Shown here piece after piece: positions 24,062 to 35,580 of a stretch of 64,000 bases of DNA (positions are counted from its first letter, which is position 1; every line of letters begins with the position of its first letter). The notes below the pieces were generated by a model. The model was given only the letters and a program-made list of their open reading frames with translations, searched no databases and was not told the origin of the DNA. Source of the DNA: Hippophae tibetana (lineage: Eukaryota > Streptophyta > Magnoliopsida > Rosales > Elaeagnaceae); the NCBI GenBank assembly GCA_037013495.1, contig CM072810.1:52314843-52378842 (forward strand). The letters are read 5' to 3'. Both the position numbers and the translations under genes were made by a program.

Positions 24062-25258
24062 GCTTCCCATACGGGACGCTTGAACTGTCACCCTTAATCC
24101 TCGTTCAATGCTCACAACAAGTCACGAGGATGTTACCCCCCCCCCCCCGTGCATGACACAAGTTATTCTAAATGACACTTGGAAACAACAAGGAAAGGTT
24201 ACCCACAACAACGAACCCAGGGATGGTACTTACCTCGGTTGCATCATTCCAACTCTTGTAAGCGAACTTCACCTCTAACTTGTGCTTTTATGGGATACAA
24301 ATCGGAGATCATATTTTGATACCAAACGTAGGAAAATAGTTAGTCCTTCCTTCCAAAAGCTTAAGCTTTCAATACGGGACGCTTGAACTATCACCCTTAA
24401 TCCTCGTTCAAAACTAACACCAAGTCACGAGGATGTTACCCCCCATGCACGGCACAAGTCATTCTAAATGACACATGGAAACAACATAGAAAGGTTACCC
24501 ACAACAACGAACCCAGGGATGGTACTTACCTCGGTTGCATCATTCCGTCTCTTGTAACCGAACTTCACCTCTAAGTTGTGCTTTTATGGGATACAAATCG
24601 GAGATCATGTTTTGATACCAAACATAGGAAAATAGCTAATCCTTCCTTCCTAAAGCTTAAGCATTCCATGCGGGACGCTTGAACTGTCACCCTTAATCCT
24701 CGTTCAAAGATCACAACAAGTCACGAGGCTGTTACCCCCCGTGCACGACACAAGTCATTCCAAATGACCCTTGGAAACAACATAGAAAGGTTACCCACAA
24801 CAGCAAACCCAGGGATGGTACTTACCTCGGTTGCATCATTCCGTCTCTTGTAAGCGAACTTCACCTCTAACTTGTGCTTTTATGGGATACAAATTCGGAG
24901 ATCATGTTTTGATAACAAATATAGGAAAAATAGCTAATCCTTCCTTCCTAAAGCTAAAGCTTTCAATACGGGATGCTTGAACTGTCACCCTTAATCCTCG
25001 TTCAAAGCTCACAACAAGTCACGAGTATGTTACCCCCCCGTGCACGACACAAGTCATTCTAAATGACACTTGGAAACAACATAGAAAGGTTACCCACAAC
25101 AACAAACCCAGGGATGGATACTTACCTCGGTTGCATCATTCCGTCTCTTGTAAACGAACTTCACCTCGAACTTGTTCTTTTATGTGATACAAATTCGGAG
25201 ATCATGTTTTGATAACAAATATAAGAAAAATAGCTAATCCTTCCTTCCTAAAGCTTAA
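24062..25258 (+). repeat. 4-monomer unit with expanded C tract
   Basis: The first monomer carries a 13-base C run at 24136-24148 followed by GTGCATGAC. The next begins ACTATCACCC with CTAACACCAAG and ends like type c (GTAACCGAAC), so it is a hybrid. Types d (with the broken dyad GCTTAAGCATTCC) and e follow. Type b is missing. Confidence 0.78.
24136..24148 (+). repeat. Expanded C tract, 13 bases
   Basis: The C tract after GATGTTA is usually five to eight bases long. Here it is 13, followed by GTGCATGAC in place of GTGCACGAC. Replication slippage or a sequencing or assembly error could both produce it. Confidence 0.85.
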
Positions 25259-28236
25259 GCTTCCCATACGGGACGCTTGAACTGTCACCCTTAATCCTCG
25301 TTCAAAGATCACAACAAGTCACGAGGCTGTTACCCCCCGTGCACGACACAAGTCATTCTAAATGAGACTTGGAAACAACATAGAAAGGTTACCCACAACA
25401 ACGAACCCCGGGATAGTACTTACCTCGGTTGCATCATTCCGTCTCTTGTAAGCGAACTTCACCTCAAACTTGTGCTTTTATGGGATACAAATCGGAGATC
25501 ATATTTTGATACCAAACATAGGAAAATAGTTAATCCTTCCTTCCTAAAGCATAAGCTTTCCATGCGGGACGCTTGAACTGTCACCCTTAATCCTCGTTCA
25601 AAGCTCACAACAAGTCACGAGGATGTTACCCCCCCGTGCACGACACAAGTCATTCTAAATGACACTTGGAAACAACAAGGAAAGGTTACCGACAACAACG
25701 AACCCATGGATGGTACTTACCTCGGTTGCATCATTCCGTCTCTTGTAAGCGAACTTCACCTCTAAGTTGTGCTTTTATGGGATACAAATTCGGAGATCAT
25801 GTTTTGATACCAAACATAGGAAAATAGCAAATCCTTCCTTCCTAAAGCTTAAGCTTTCAATACGGGACGCTTGAACTGTCACCCTTAATCCTCGTTCAAA
25901 GCTCACAACAAGTCACGAGGATGTTACCCCCCCGTGCACGACACAAGTCATTCTAAATGACACTTGGAAACAACATAGAAAGGTTACCCACAACAACAAA
26001 CCCAGGGATGGTACTTACCTCGGTTGCATCATTCCGTCTCTTGTAACCGAACTTCACCTCTAAGTTGTGCTTTTATGGGATACAAATCGGAGATCATGTT
26101 TTGATACCAAACATAGGAAAATAGCTAATCCTTCCTTCCTAAAGCTTAAGCATTCCATGCGGGACGCTTGAACTGTCACCCTTAATCCTCGTTCAAAGAT
26201 CACAACAAGTCACGAGGCTGTTACCCCCCGTGCACGACACAAGTCATTCCAAATGACCCTTGGAAACAACATAGAAAGGTTACCCACAACAACAAACCCA
26301 GGGATGGTACTTACCTCGGTTGCATCATTCCGTCTCTTGTAAGCGAACTTCACCTCTAACTTGTGCTTTTATGGGATACAAATTCGGAGATCATGTTTTG
26401 ATAACAAATATAGGAAAAATAGCTAATCCTTCCTTCCTAAAGCTAAAGCTTTCAATACGGGATGCTTGAACTGTCACCCTTAATCCTCGTTCAAAGCTCA
26501 CAACAAGTCACGAGTATGTTACCCCCCCGTGCACGACACAAGTCATTCTAAATGACACTTGGAAACAACATAGAAAGGTTACCCACAACAACAAACCCAG
26601 GGATGGATACTTACCTCGGTTGCATCATTCCGTCTCTTGTAAACGAACTTCACCTCGAACTTGTTCTTTTATGTGATACAAATTCGGAGATCATGTTTTG
26701 ATAACAAATATAAGAAAAATAGCTAATCCTTCCTTCCTAAAGCTTAAGCTTCCCATACGGGACGCTTGAACTGTCACCCTTAATCCTCGTTCAAAGATCA
26801 CAACAAGTCACGAGGCTGTTACCCCCCGTGCACGACACAAGTCATTCTAAATGAGACTTGGAAACAACATAGAAAGGTTACCCACAACAACGAACCCCGG
26901 GATAGTACTTACCTCGGTTGCATCATTCCGTCTCTTGTAAGCGAACTTCACCTCAAACTTGTGCTTTTATGGGATACAAATCGGAGATCATATTTTGATA
27001 CCAAACATAGGAAAATAGTTAATCCTTCCTTCCTAAAGCATAAGCTTTCCATGCGGGACGCTTGAACTGTCACCCTTAATCCTCGTTCAAAGCTCACAAC
27101 AAGTCACGAGGATGTTACCCCCCCGTGCACGACACAAGTCATTCTAAATGACACTTGGAAACAACAAGGAAAGGTTACCGACAACAACGAACCCATGGAT
27201 GGTACTTACCTCGGTTGCATCATTCCGTCTCTTGTAAGCGAACTTCACCTCTAAGTTGTGCTTTTATGGGATACAAATTCGGAGATCATGTTTTGATACC
27301 AAACATAGGAAAATAGCAAATCCTTCCTTCCTAAAGCTTAAGCTTTCAATACGGGACGCTTGAACTGTCACCCTTAATCCTCGTTCAAAGCTCACAACAA
27401 GTCACGAGGATGTTACCCCCCCGTGCACGACACAAGTCATTCTAAATGACACTTGGAAACAACATAGAAAGGTTACCCACAACAACGAACCCAGGGATGG
27501 TACTTACCTCGGTTGCATCATTCCGTCTCTTGTAACCGAACTTCACCTCTAAGTTGTGCTTTTATGGGATACAAATCGGAGATCATGTTTTGATACCAAA
27601 CATAGGAAAATAGCTAATCCTTCCTTCCTAAAGCTTAAGCTTTCCATGCGGGACGCTTGAACTGTCACCCTTAATCCTCGTTCAAAGATCACAACAAGTC
27701 ACGAGGCTGTTACCCCCCGTGCACGACACAAGTCATTCCAAATGACCCTTGGAAACAACATAGAAAGGTTACCCACAACAACAAACCCAGGGATGGTACT
27801 TACCTCGGTTGCATCATTCCGTCTCTTGTAAGCGAACTTCACCTCTAACTTGTGCTTTTATGGGATACAAATTCGGAGATCATGTTTTGATAACAAATAT
27901 AGGAAAAATAGCTAATCCTTCCTTCCTAAAGCTAAAGCTTTCAAGACGGGATGCTTGAACTGTCACCCTTAATCCTCGTTCAAAGCTCACAACAAGTCAC
28001 GAGTATGTTACCCCCCCGTGCACGACACAAGTCATTCTAAATGACACTTGGAAACAACATAGAAAGGTTACCCACAACAACAAACCCAGGGATGGATACT
28101 TACCTCGGTTGCATCATTCCGTCTCTTGTAAACGAACTTCACCTCGAACTTGTTCTTTTATGGGATACAAATTCGGAGATCATGTTTTGATAACAAATAT
28201 AAGAAAAATAGCTAATCCTTCCTTCCTAAAGCTTAA
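25259..28236 (+). repeat. Two consecutive full 5-mer HOR units
   Basis: Units 25259-26747 and 26748-28236 are each exactly 1489 bp and nearly identical, sharing private variants such as CTCAAACTTG in a, AAGCATAAGC and TTACCGACAAC before b and in b, and TATAAGAAAAATAG in e. Small differences include GCATTCC versus GCTTTCC at the start of d and TCAATACGGGATGC versus TCAAGACGGGATGC at the start of e (27940s). Confidence 0.88.
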
Positions 28237-29427
28237 GCTTCCCATACGGGACGCTTGAACTGTCACCCTTAATCCTCGTTCAAAGATCACAACAAGTCAC
28301 GAGGCTGTTACCCCCCGTGCACGACACAAGTCATTCTAAATGAGACTTGGAAACAACATAGAAAGGTTACCCACAACAACGAACCCCGGGATAGTACTTA
28401 CCTCGGTTGCATCATTCCGTCTCTTGTAAGCGAACTTCACCTCGAACTTGTGCTTTTATGGGATACAAATCGGAGATCATATTTTGATACCAAACATAGG
28501 AAAATAGTTAATCCTTCCTTCCTAAATCTTAAGCTTTCAATAAGGGACGCTTGAACTGTCACCCTTAATCCTCTTTCAAAGGTCACAACAAGTCACGAGG
28601 ATGTTACCCCCCCGTGCACGACACAAGTCATTCTAAATGACACTTGGAAACAACAAAGAAAGGTTACCCACAATAACGAACCCAGGGATGGTACTTACCT
28701 CGGTTGCATCATTCCGTCTCTTGTAACCGAACTTCACCTCTAAGTTGTGCTTTTATGGGATACAAATCGGAGATCATGTTTTGATACCAAACATAGGAAA
28801 ATAGCTAATCCTTCCTTCCTAAAGCTTAAGCTTTCCATGCGGGACGCTTGAACTGTCACCCTTAATCCTCGTTCAAAGATCACAACAAGTCACGAGGCTG
28901 TTACCCCCCGTGCACGACACAAGTCATTCCAAATGACCCTTGGAAACAACATAGAAAGGTTACCCACAACAACAAACCCAGGGATGGTACTTACCTCGGT
29001 TGCATCATTCCGTCTCTTGTAAGCGAACTTCACCTCTAACTTGTGCTTTTATGGGATACAAATTCGGAGGTCATGTTTTGATAACAAATATAGGAAAAAT
29101 AGCTAATCCTTCCTTCCTAAAGCTAAAGCTTTCAATACGGGATGCTTGAACTGTCACCCTTAATCCTCGTTCAAAGCTCACAACAAGTCACGAGTATGTT
29201 ACCCCCCCGTGCACGACACAAGTCATTCTAAATGACACTTGGAAACAACATAGAAAGGTTACCCACAACAACAAACCCAGGGATGGATACTTACCTCGGT
29301 TGCATCATTCCGTCTATTGTAAACGAACTTCACCTCGAACTTGTTCTTTTATGGGATACAAATTCGGAGATCATGTTTTGATAACAAATATAAGAAAAAT
29401 AGCTAATCCTTCCTTCTTAAAGCTTAA
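28237..29427 (+). repeat. 4-monomer derivative of the 5-mer HOR
   Basis: The unit is 1191 bp, four monomers. After a, one hybrid monomer begins like the 23770 monomer (TCAATAAGGG, CTCTTTCAAAGGTC, CAATAACG) and ends like type c (GTAACCGAAC), replacing b and c. Then d and e follow. The d copy has the marker CGGAGGTCATG (near 29066) and e has GTCTATTG and TTCTTAAAGC; these markers recur in the next units. Confidence 0.82.
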
Positions 29428-30916
29428 GCTTCCCATACGGGACGCTTGAACTGTCACCCTTAATCCTCGTTCAAAGATCACAACAAGTCACGAGGCTGTT
29501 ACCCCCCGTGCACGACACAAGTCATTCTAAATGAGACTTGGAAACAACATAGAAAGGTTACCCACAACAACGAACCCCGGGATAGTACTTACCTCGGTTG
29601 CATCATTCCGTCTCTTGTAAGCGAACATCACCTCGAACTTGTGCTTTTATGGGATACAAATCGGAGATCATATTTTGATACCAAACATAGGAAAATAGTT
29701 AATCCTTCCTTCCTAAAGCTTAAGCTTTCCATGCGGGACGCTTGAACTGTCACCCTTAATCCTCGTTCAAAGCTCACAACAAGTCACGAGGATGTTACCC
29801 CCCCGTGCACGACACAAGTCATTCTAAATGACACTTGGAAACAACAAGGAAAGGTTACCCACAACAACGAACCCATGGATGGTACTTACCTCGGTTGCAT
29901 CATTTCGTCTCTTGTAAGCGAACTTCACCTCTAAGTTGTGCTTTTATGGGATACAAATTCGGAGATCATGTTTTGATACCAAACATAGGAAAATAGCAAA
30001 TCCTTCCTTCCTAAAGCTTAAGCTTTCAATACGGGACGCTTGAACTGTCACCCTTAATCCTCGTTCAAAGCTTACAACAAGTCACGAGGATGTTACCCCC
30101 CCGTGCACGACACAAGTCATTCTAAATGACACTTGGAAACAACATAGAAAGGTTACCCACAACAACGAACACCGGGATGATACTTACCTCGGTTGCATCA
30201 TTCCGTCTCTTGTAAGCGAACTTCACCTCGAACTTGTGCTTTTGTGGGATACAAATCGGAGATCATGTTTTGATACCAAACATAGGAAAATAGCTAATCC
30301 TTCCTTCCTAAAGCTTAAGCTTTCCATGCGGGACGCTTGAACTGTCACCCTTAATCCTCGTTCAAAGATCACAACAAGTCACGAGGCTGTTACCCCCCGT
30401 GCACGACACAAGTCATTCCAAATGACCCTTGGAAACAACATAGAAAGGTTACCCACAACAACAAACCCAGGGATGGTACTTACCTCGGTTGCATCATTCC
30501 GTCTCTTGTAAGCGAACTTCACCTCTAACTTGTGCTTTTATGGGATACAAATTCGGAGATCATGTTTTGATAACAAATATAGGAAAAATAGCTAATCCTT
30601 CCTTCCTAAAGCTAAAGCTTTCAATACGGGATGCTTGAACTGTCACCCTTAATCCTCGTTCAAAGCTCACAACAAGTCACGAGTATGTTACCCCCCCGTG
30701 CACGACACAAGTCATTCTAAATGACACTTGGAAACAACATAGAAAGGTTACCGACAACAACAAACCCAGGGATGGATACTTACCTCGGTTGCATCATTCC
30801 GTCTATTGTAAACGAACTTCACCTCGAACTTGTTCTTTTATGGGATACAAATTCGGAGATCATGTTTTGATAACAAATATAAGAAAAATAGCTAATCCTT
30901 CCTTCTTAAAGCTTAA
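29428..30916 (+). repeat. Full 5-mer HOR unit
   Basis: The unit is 1489 bp with order a-b-c-d-e. The third monomer is atypical: it has ACACCGGGATGATAC and GCGAACTTCACCTCGAAC where other c copies have CCCAGGG and AACCGAAC, and a single CTTTTGTGGG. The e monomer shares GTCTATTG and TTCTTAAAGC with its neighbours on both sides, so these e copies probably have a common recent source. Confidence 0.85.
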
Positions 30917-31514
30917 GCTTCCCATACGGGACGCTTGAACTGTCACCCTTAATCCTCGTTCAAAGATCACAACAAGTCACGAGGCTGTTACCCCCCGTGC
31001 ACGACACAAGTCATTCTAAATGAGACTTGGAAACAACATAGAAAGGTTACCCACAACAACGAACCCCGGGATAGTACTTACCTCGGTTGCATCATTCCGT
31101 CTCTTGTAAGCGAACTTCACCTCTAACTTGTGCTTTTATGGGATACAAATTCGGAGGTCATGTTTTGATAACAAATATAGGAAAAATAGCTAATCCTTCC
31201 TTCCTAAAGCTAAAGCTTTCAATACGGGATGCTTGAACTGTCACCCTTAATCCTCGTTCAAAGCTCACAACAAGTCACGAGTATGTTACCCCCCCGTGCA
31301 CGACACAAGTCATTCTAAATGACACTTGCAAACAACATAGAAAGGTTACCCACAACAACAAACCCAGGGATGGATACTTACCTCGGTTGCATCATTCCGT
31401 CTATTGTAAACGAACTTCACCTCGAACTTGTTCTTTTATGGGATACAAATTCGGAGATCATGTTTTGATAACAAATATAAGAAAAATAGCTAATCCTTCC
31501 TTCTTAAAGCTTAA
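30917..31514 (+). repeat. 2-monomer remnant of the 5-mer HOR with an a/d hybrid
   Basis: Only 598 bp separate the two landmarks. The first monomer starts as type a (GGCTGTT, AATGAGACTT, GGGATAGTAC) and finishes as type d (CTCTAACTTG, ATTCGGAGGTCATG, TTGATAACAAATATAGG). Type e follows. The switch lies in the identical stretch around 31081-31122. The AGGTC marker links the d half to the copy at about 29066. Types b and c are absent. Confidence 0.86.
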
Positions 31515-34492
31515 GCTTCCCATACGGGACGCTTGAACTGTCACCCTTAATCCTCGTTCAAAGATCACAACAAGTCACGAGGCTGTTACCCCCCGTGCAC
31601 GACACAAGTCATTCTAAATGAGACTTGGAAACAACATAGAAAGGTTACCCACAACAACGAACCCCGGGATAGTACTTACCTCGGTTGCATCATTCCGTCT
31701 CTTGTAAGCGAACTTCACCTCGAACTTGTGCTTTTATGGGATACAAATCGGAGATCATATTTTGATACCAAACATAGGAAAATAGTTAATCCTTCCTTCC
31801 TAAAGCTTAAGCTTTCCATGCGGGACGCTTGAACTGTCACCCTTAATCCTCGTTCAAAGCTCACAACAAGTCACGAGGATGTTACCCCCCCGTGCACGAC
31901 ACAAGTCATTCTAAATGACACTTGGAAACAACAAGGAAAGGTTACCCACAACAACGAACCCATGGATGGTACTTACCTCGGTTGCATCATTTCGTCTCTT
32001 GTAAGCGAACTTCACCTCTAAGTTGTGCTTTTATGGGATACAAATTCGGAGATCATGTTTTGATACCAAACATAGGAAAATAGCAAATCCTTCCTTCCTA
32101 AAGCTTAAGCTTTCAATACGGGACGCTTGAACTGTCACCCTTAATCCTCGTTCAAAGCTCACAACAAGTCACGAGGATGTTACCCCCCCGTGCACGACAC
32201 AAGTCATTCTAAATGACACTTGGAAACAACATAGAAAGGTTACCCACAACAACGAACCCAGGGATGGTACTTACCTCGGTTGCATCATTCCGTCTCTTGT
32301 AACCGAACTTCACCTCTAAGTTGTGCTTTTATGGGATACAAATCGGAGATCATGTTTTGATACCAAACATAGGAAAATAGCTAATCCTTCCTTCCTAAAG
32401 CTTAAGCTTTCCATGCGGGACGCTTGAACTGTCACCCTTAATCCTCGTTCAAAGATCACAACAAGTCACGAGGCTGTTACCCCCCGTGCACGACACAAGT
32501 CATTCCAAATGACCCTTGGAAACAACATAGAAAGGTTACCCACAACAACAAACCCAGGGATGGTACTTACCTCGGTTGCATCATTCCGTCTCTTGTAAGC
32601 GAACTTCACCTCTAACTTGTGCTTTTATGGGATACAAATTCGGAGATCATGTTTTGATAACAAATATAGGAAAAATAGCTAATCCTTCCTTCCTAAAGCT
32701 AAAGCTTTCAATACGGGATGCTTGAACTGTCACCCTTAATCCTCGTTCAAAGCTCACAACAAGTCACGAGTATGTTACCCCCCCGTGCACGACACAAGTC
32801 ATTCTAAATGACACTTGGAAACAACATAGAAAGGTTACCCACAACAACAAACCTAGGGATGGATACTTACCTCGGTTGCATCATTCCGTCTCTTGTAAAC
32901 GAACTTCACCTCGAACTTGTTCTTTTATGGGATACAAATTCGGAGATCATGTTTTGATAACAAATATAGGAAAAATAGCTAATCCTTCCTTCCTAAAGCT
33001 TAAGCTTCCCATACGGGACGCTTGAACTGTCACCCTTAATCCTCGTTCAAAGATCACAACAAGTCACGAGGCTGTTACCCCCCGTGCACGACACAAGTCA
33101 TTCTAAATGAGACTTGGAAACAACATAGAAAGGTTACCCACAACAACGAACCCCGGGATAGTACTTACCTCGGTTGCATCATTCCGTCTCTTGTAAGCAA
33201 ACTTCACCTCGAACTTGTGCTTTTATGGGATACAAATCGGAGATCATATTTTGATACCAAACATAGGAAAATAGTTAATCCTTCCTTCCTAAAGCTTAAG
33301 CTTTCCATGCGGGACGCTTGAACTGTCACCCTTAATCCTCGTTCAAAGCTCACAACAAGTCACGAGGATGTTACCCCCCTGTGCACGACACAAGTCATTC
33401 TAAATGACACTTGGAAACAACAAGGAAAGGTTACCCACAACAACGAACCCATGGATGGTACTTACCTCGGTTGCATCATTCCGTCTCTTGTAAGCGAACT
33501 TCACCTCTAAGTTGTGCTTTTATGGGATACAAATTCGGAGATCATGTTTTGATACCAAACATAGGAAAATAGCAAATCCTTCCTTCCTAAAGCTTAAGCT
33601 TTCAATACGGGACGCTTGAACTGTCACCCTTAATCCTCGTTCAAAGCTCACAACAAGTCACGAGGATGTTACCCCCCCGTGCACGACACAAGTCATTCTA
33701 AATGACACTTGGAAACAACATAGAAAGGTTACCCACAACAACGAACCCAGGGATGGTACTTACCTCGGTTGCATCATTCCGTCTCTTGTAACCGAACTTC
33801 ACCTCTAAGTTGTGCTTTTATGGGATACAAATCGGAGATCATGTTTTGATACCAAACATAGGAAAATAGCTAATCCTTCCTTCCTAAAGCTTAAGCTTTC
33901 CATGCGGGACGCTTGAACTGTCACCCTTAATCCTCGTTCAAAGATCACAACAAGTCACGAGGCTGTTACCCCCCGTGCACGACACAAGTCATTCCAAATG
34001 ACCCTTGGAAACAACATAGAAAGGTTACCCACAACAACAAACCCAGGGATGGTACTTACCTCGGTTGCATCATTCCGTCTCTTGTAAGCGAACTTCACCT
34101 CTAACTTGTGCTTTTATGGGATACAAATTCGGAGATCATGTTTTGATAACAAATATAGGAAAAATAGCTAATCCTTCCTTCCTAAAGCTTAAGCTTTCAA
34201 TACGGGACGCTTGAACTGTCACCCTTAATCCTCGTTCAAAGCTCACAACAAGTCACGAGGATGTTACCCCCCCGTGCACGACACAAGTCATTCTAAATGA
34301 CACTTGGAAACAACATAGAAAGGTTACCCACAACAACAAACCCAGGGATGGATACTTACCTCGGTTGCATCATTCCGTCTCTTGTAAACGAACTTCACCT
34401 CGAACTTGTTCTTTTATGGGATACAAATTCGGAGATCATGTTTTGATAACAAATATAGGAAAAATAGCTAATCCTTCCTTCCTAAAGCTTAA
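31515..34492 (+). repeat. Two consecutive full 5-mer HOR units
   Basis: Units 31515-33003 and 33004-34492 are each 1489 bp in the order a-b-c-d-e. The second unit differs at the end: its last monomer begins with the intact AAAGCTTAAGCTTT dyad and GGGACGCTTG and GAGGATG rather than GCTAAAGC, GGGATGC and GAGTATG, while keeping TTGTTCTTTT. That last monomer is the form carried into the composite region near 47.9-48.2 kb and 52.1-52.3 kb. Confidence 0.86.
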
Positions 34493-35386
34493 GCTTCCCA
34501 TACGGGACGCTTGAACTGTCACCCTTAATCCTCGTTCAAAGATCACAACAAGTCACGAGGCTGTTACCCCCCGTGCACGACACAAGTCATTCTAAATGAG
34601 ACTTGGAAACAACATAGAAAGGTTACCCACAACAACGATCCCCGGGATAGTACTTACCTCGGTTGCATCATTCCGTCTCTTGTAAGCGAACTTCACCTCG
34701 AACTTGTGCTTTTATGGGATACAAATCGGAGATCATATTTTGATACCAAACATAGGAAAATAGTTAATCCTTCCTTCCTAAAGCTTAAGCTTTCCATGCG
34801 GGACGCTTGAACTGTCACCCTTAATCCTCGTTCAAAGCTCACAACAAGTCACGAGGATGTTACCCCCCCGTGCACGACACAAGTCATTCTAAATGACACT
34901 TGGAAACAACAAGGAAAGGTTACCCACAACAACGAACCCATGGATGGTACTTACCTCGGTTGCATCATTCCGTCTCTTGTAAGCGAACTTCACCTCTAAG
35001 TTGTGCTTTTATGGGATACAAATTCGGAGATCATGTTTTGATACCAAACATAGGAAAATAGCAAATCCTTCCTTCCTAAAGCTTAAGCTTTCAATACGGG
35101 ACGCTTGAACTGTCACCCTTAATCCTCGTTCAAAGCTCACAACAAGTCACGAGGATGTTACCCCCCCGTGCACGACACAAGTCATTCTAAATGACACTTG
35201 GAAACAACATAGAAAGGTTACCCACAACAACAAACCCAGGGATGGATACTTACCTCGGTTGCATCATTCCGTCTCTTGTAAACGAACTTCACCTTGAACT
35301 TGTGCTTTTATGGGATACAAATTGGGAGATCATGTTTTGATAACAAATATAGGAAAAATAGCTAATCCTTCCTTCCTAAAGCTTAA
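34493..35386 (+). repeat. 3-monomer terminal unit of the 5-mer HOR
   Basis: This 894-bp unit has a (with the private CGATCCCCGGG near 34637), b, and an e-like monomer with CACCTTGAAC and AATTGGGAGATC. It is the last unit before the 7-mer HOR. The same three monomers, including CGATCCCC, recur at 48171-49064 at an offset of 13678, and again from 52335. Confidence 0.86.
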
Positions 35387-35580
35387 GCTTCCCATACGGG
35401 ACGCTTGAACTGTCACCCTTAATCCTCGTTCAAAGATCACAACAAGTCACGAGGTTGTTAGCCCCCGTGCACGACACAAGTCATTCTAAATGACACTTGG
35501 AAACAACATAGAAAGGTTACCCACAAGAACAAACCCAGGGATGGTACTTACCTCGATTGCATCATTCCAACTCCTGTAAG
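35387..35580 (+). repeat. Junction monomer between 5-mer and 7-mer HOR
   Basis: The monomer opens with GCTTCCCATACGG as the 5-mer units do, carries the unusual GAGGTTGTTAGCCCCC at about 35451, CTCGATTGC and ATTCCAACTCCTG, and from about 35580 continues in the phase of the 2081-bp HOR. The GGTTGTTAGCCCC variant marks this boundary and is found again near 49131, 50323, 53295 and 54486. Confidence 0.85.

Larger units (their letters stand above)
22575..35386 (+). repeat. 5-monomer higher-order repeat array, 1489-bp unit
   Basis: Units open with GCTTCCCATACGG and full-length ones are 1489 bp (22575, diverged and two bases shorter; then 25259, 26748, 29428, 31515 and 33004). The five monomers are: a, with GGCTGTT, AATGAGACTT and GGGATAGTAC; b, with TTTCCATGCGG, CCCATGGATGG and AATAGCAAATCC; c, with TTGTAACCGAAC; d, with ATTCCAAATGACCC; e, with GGGATGCTTG, GAGTATGTT, TTGTAAACG and TTGTTCTTTT. 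Shortened units lie between them. The whole stretch is satellite with no other sequence. Confidence 0.9.
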
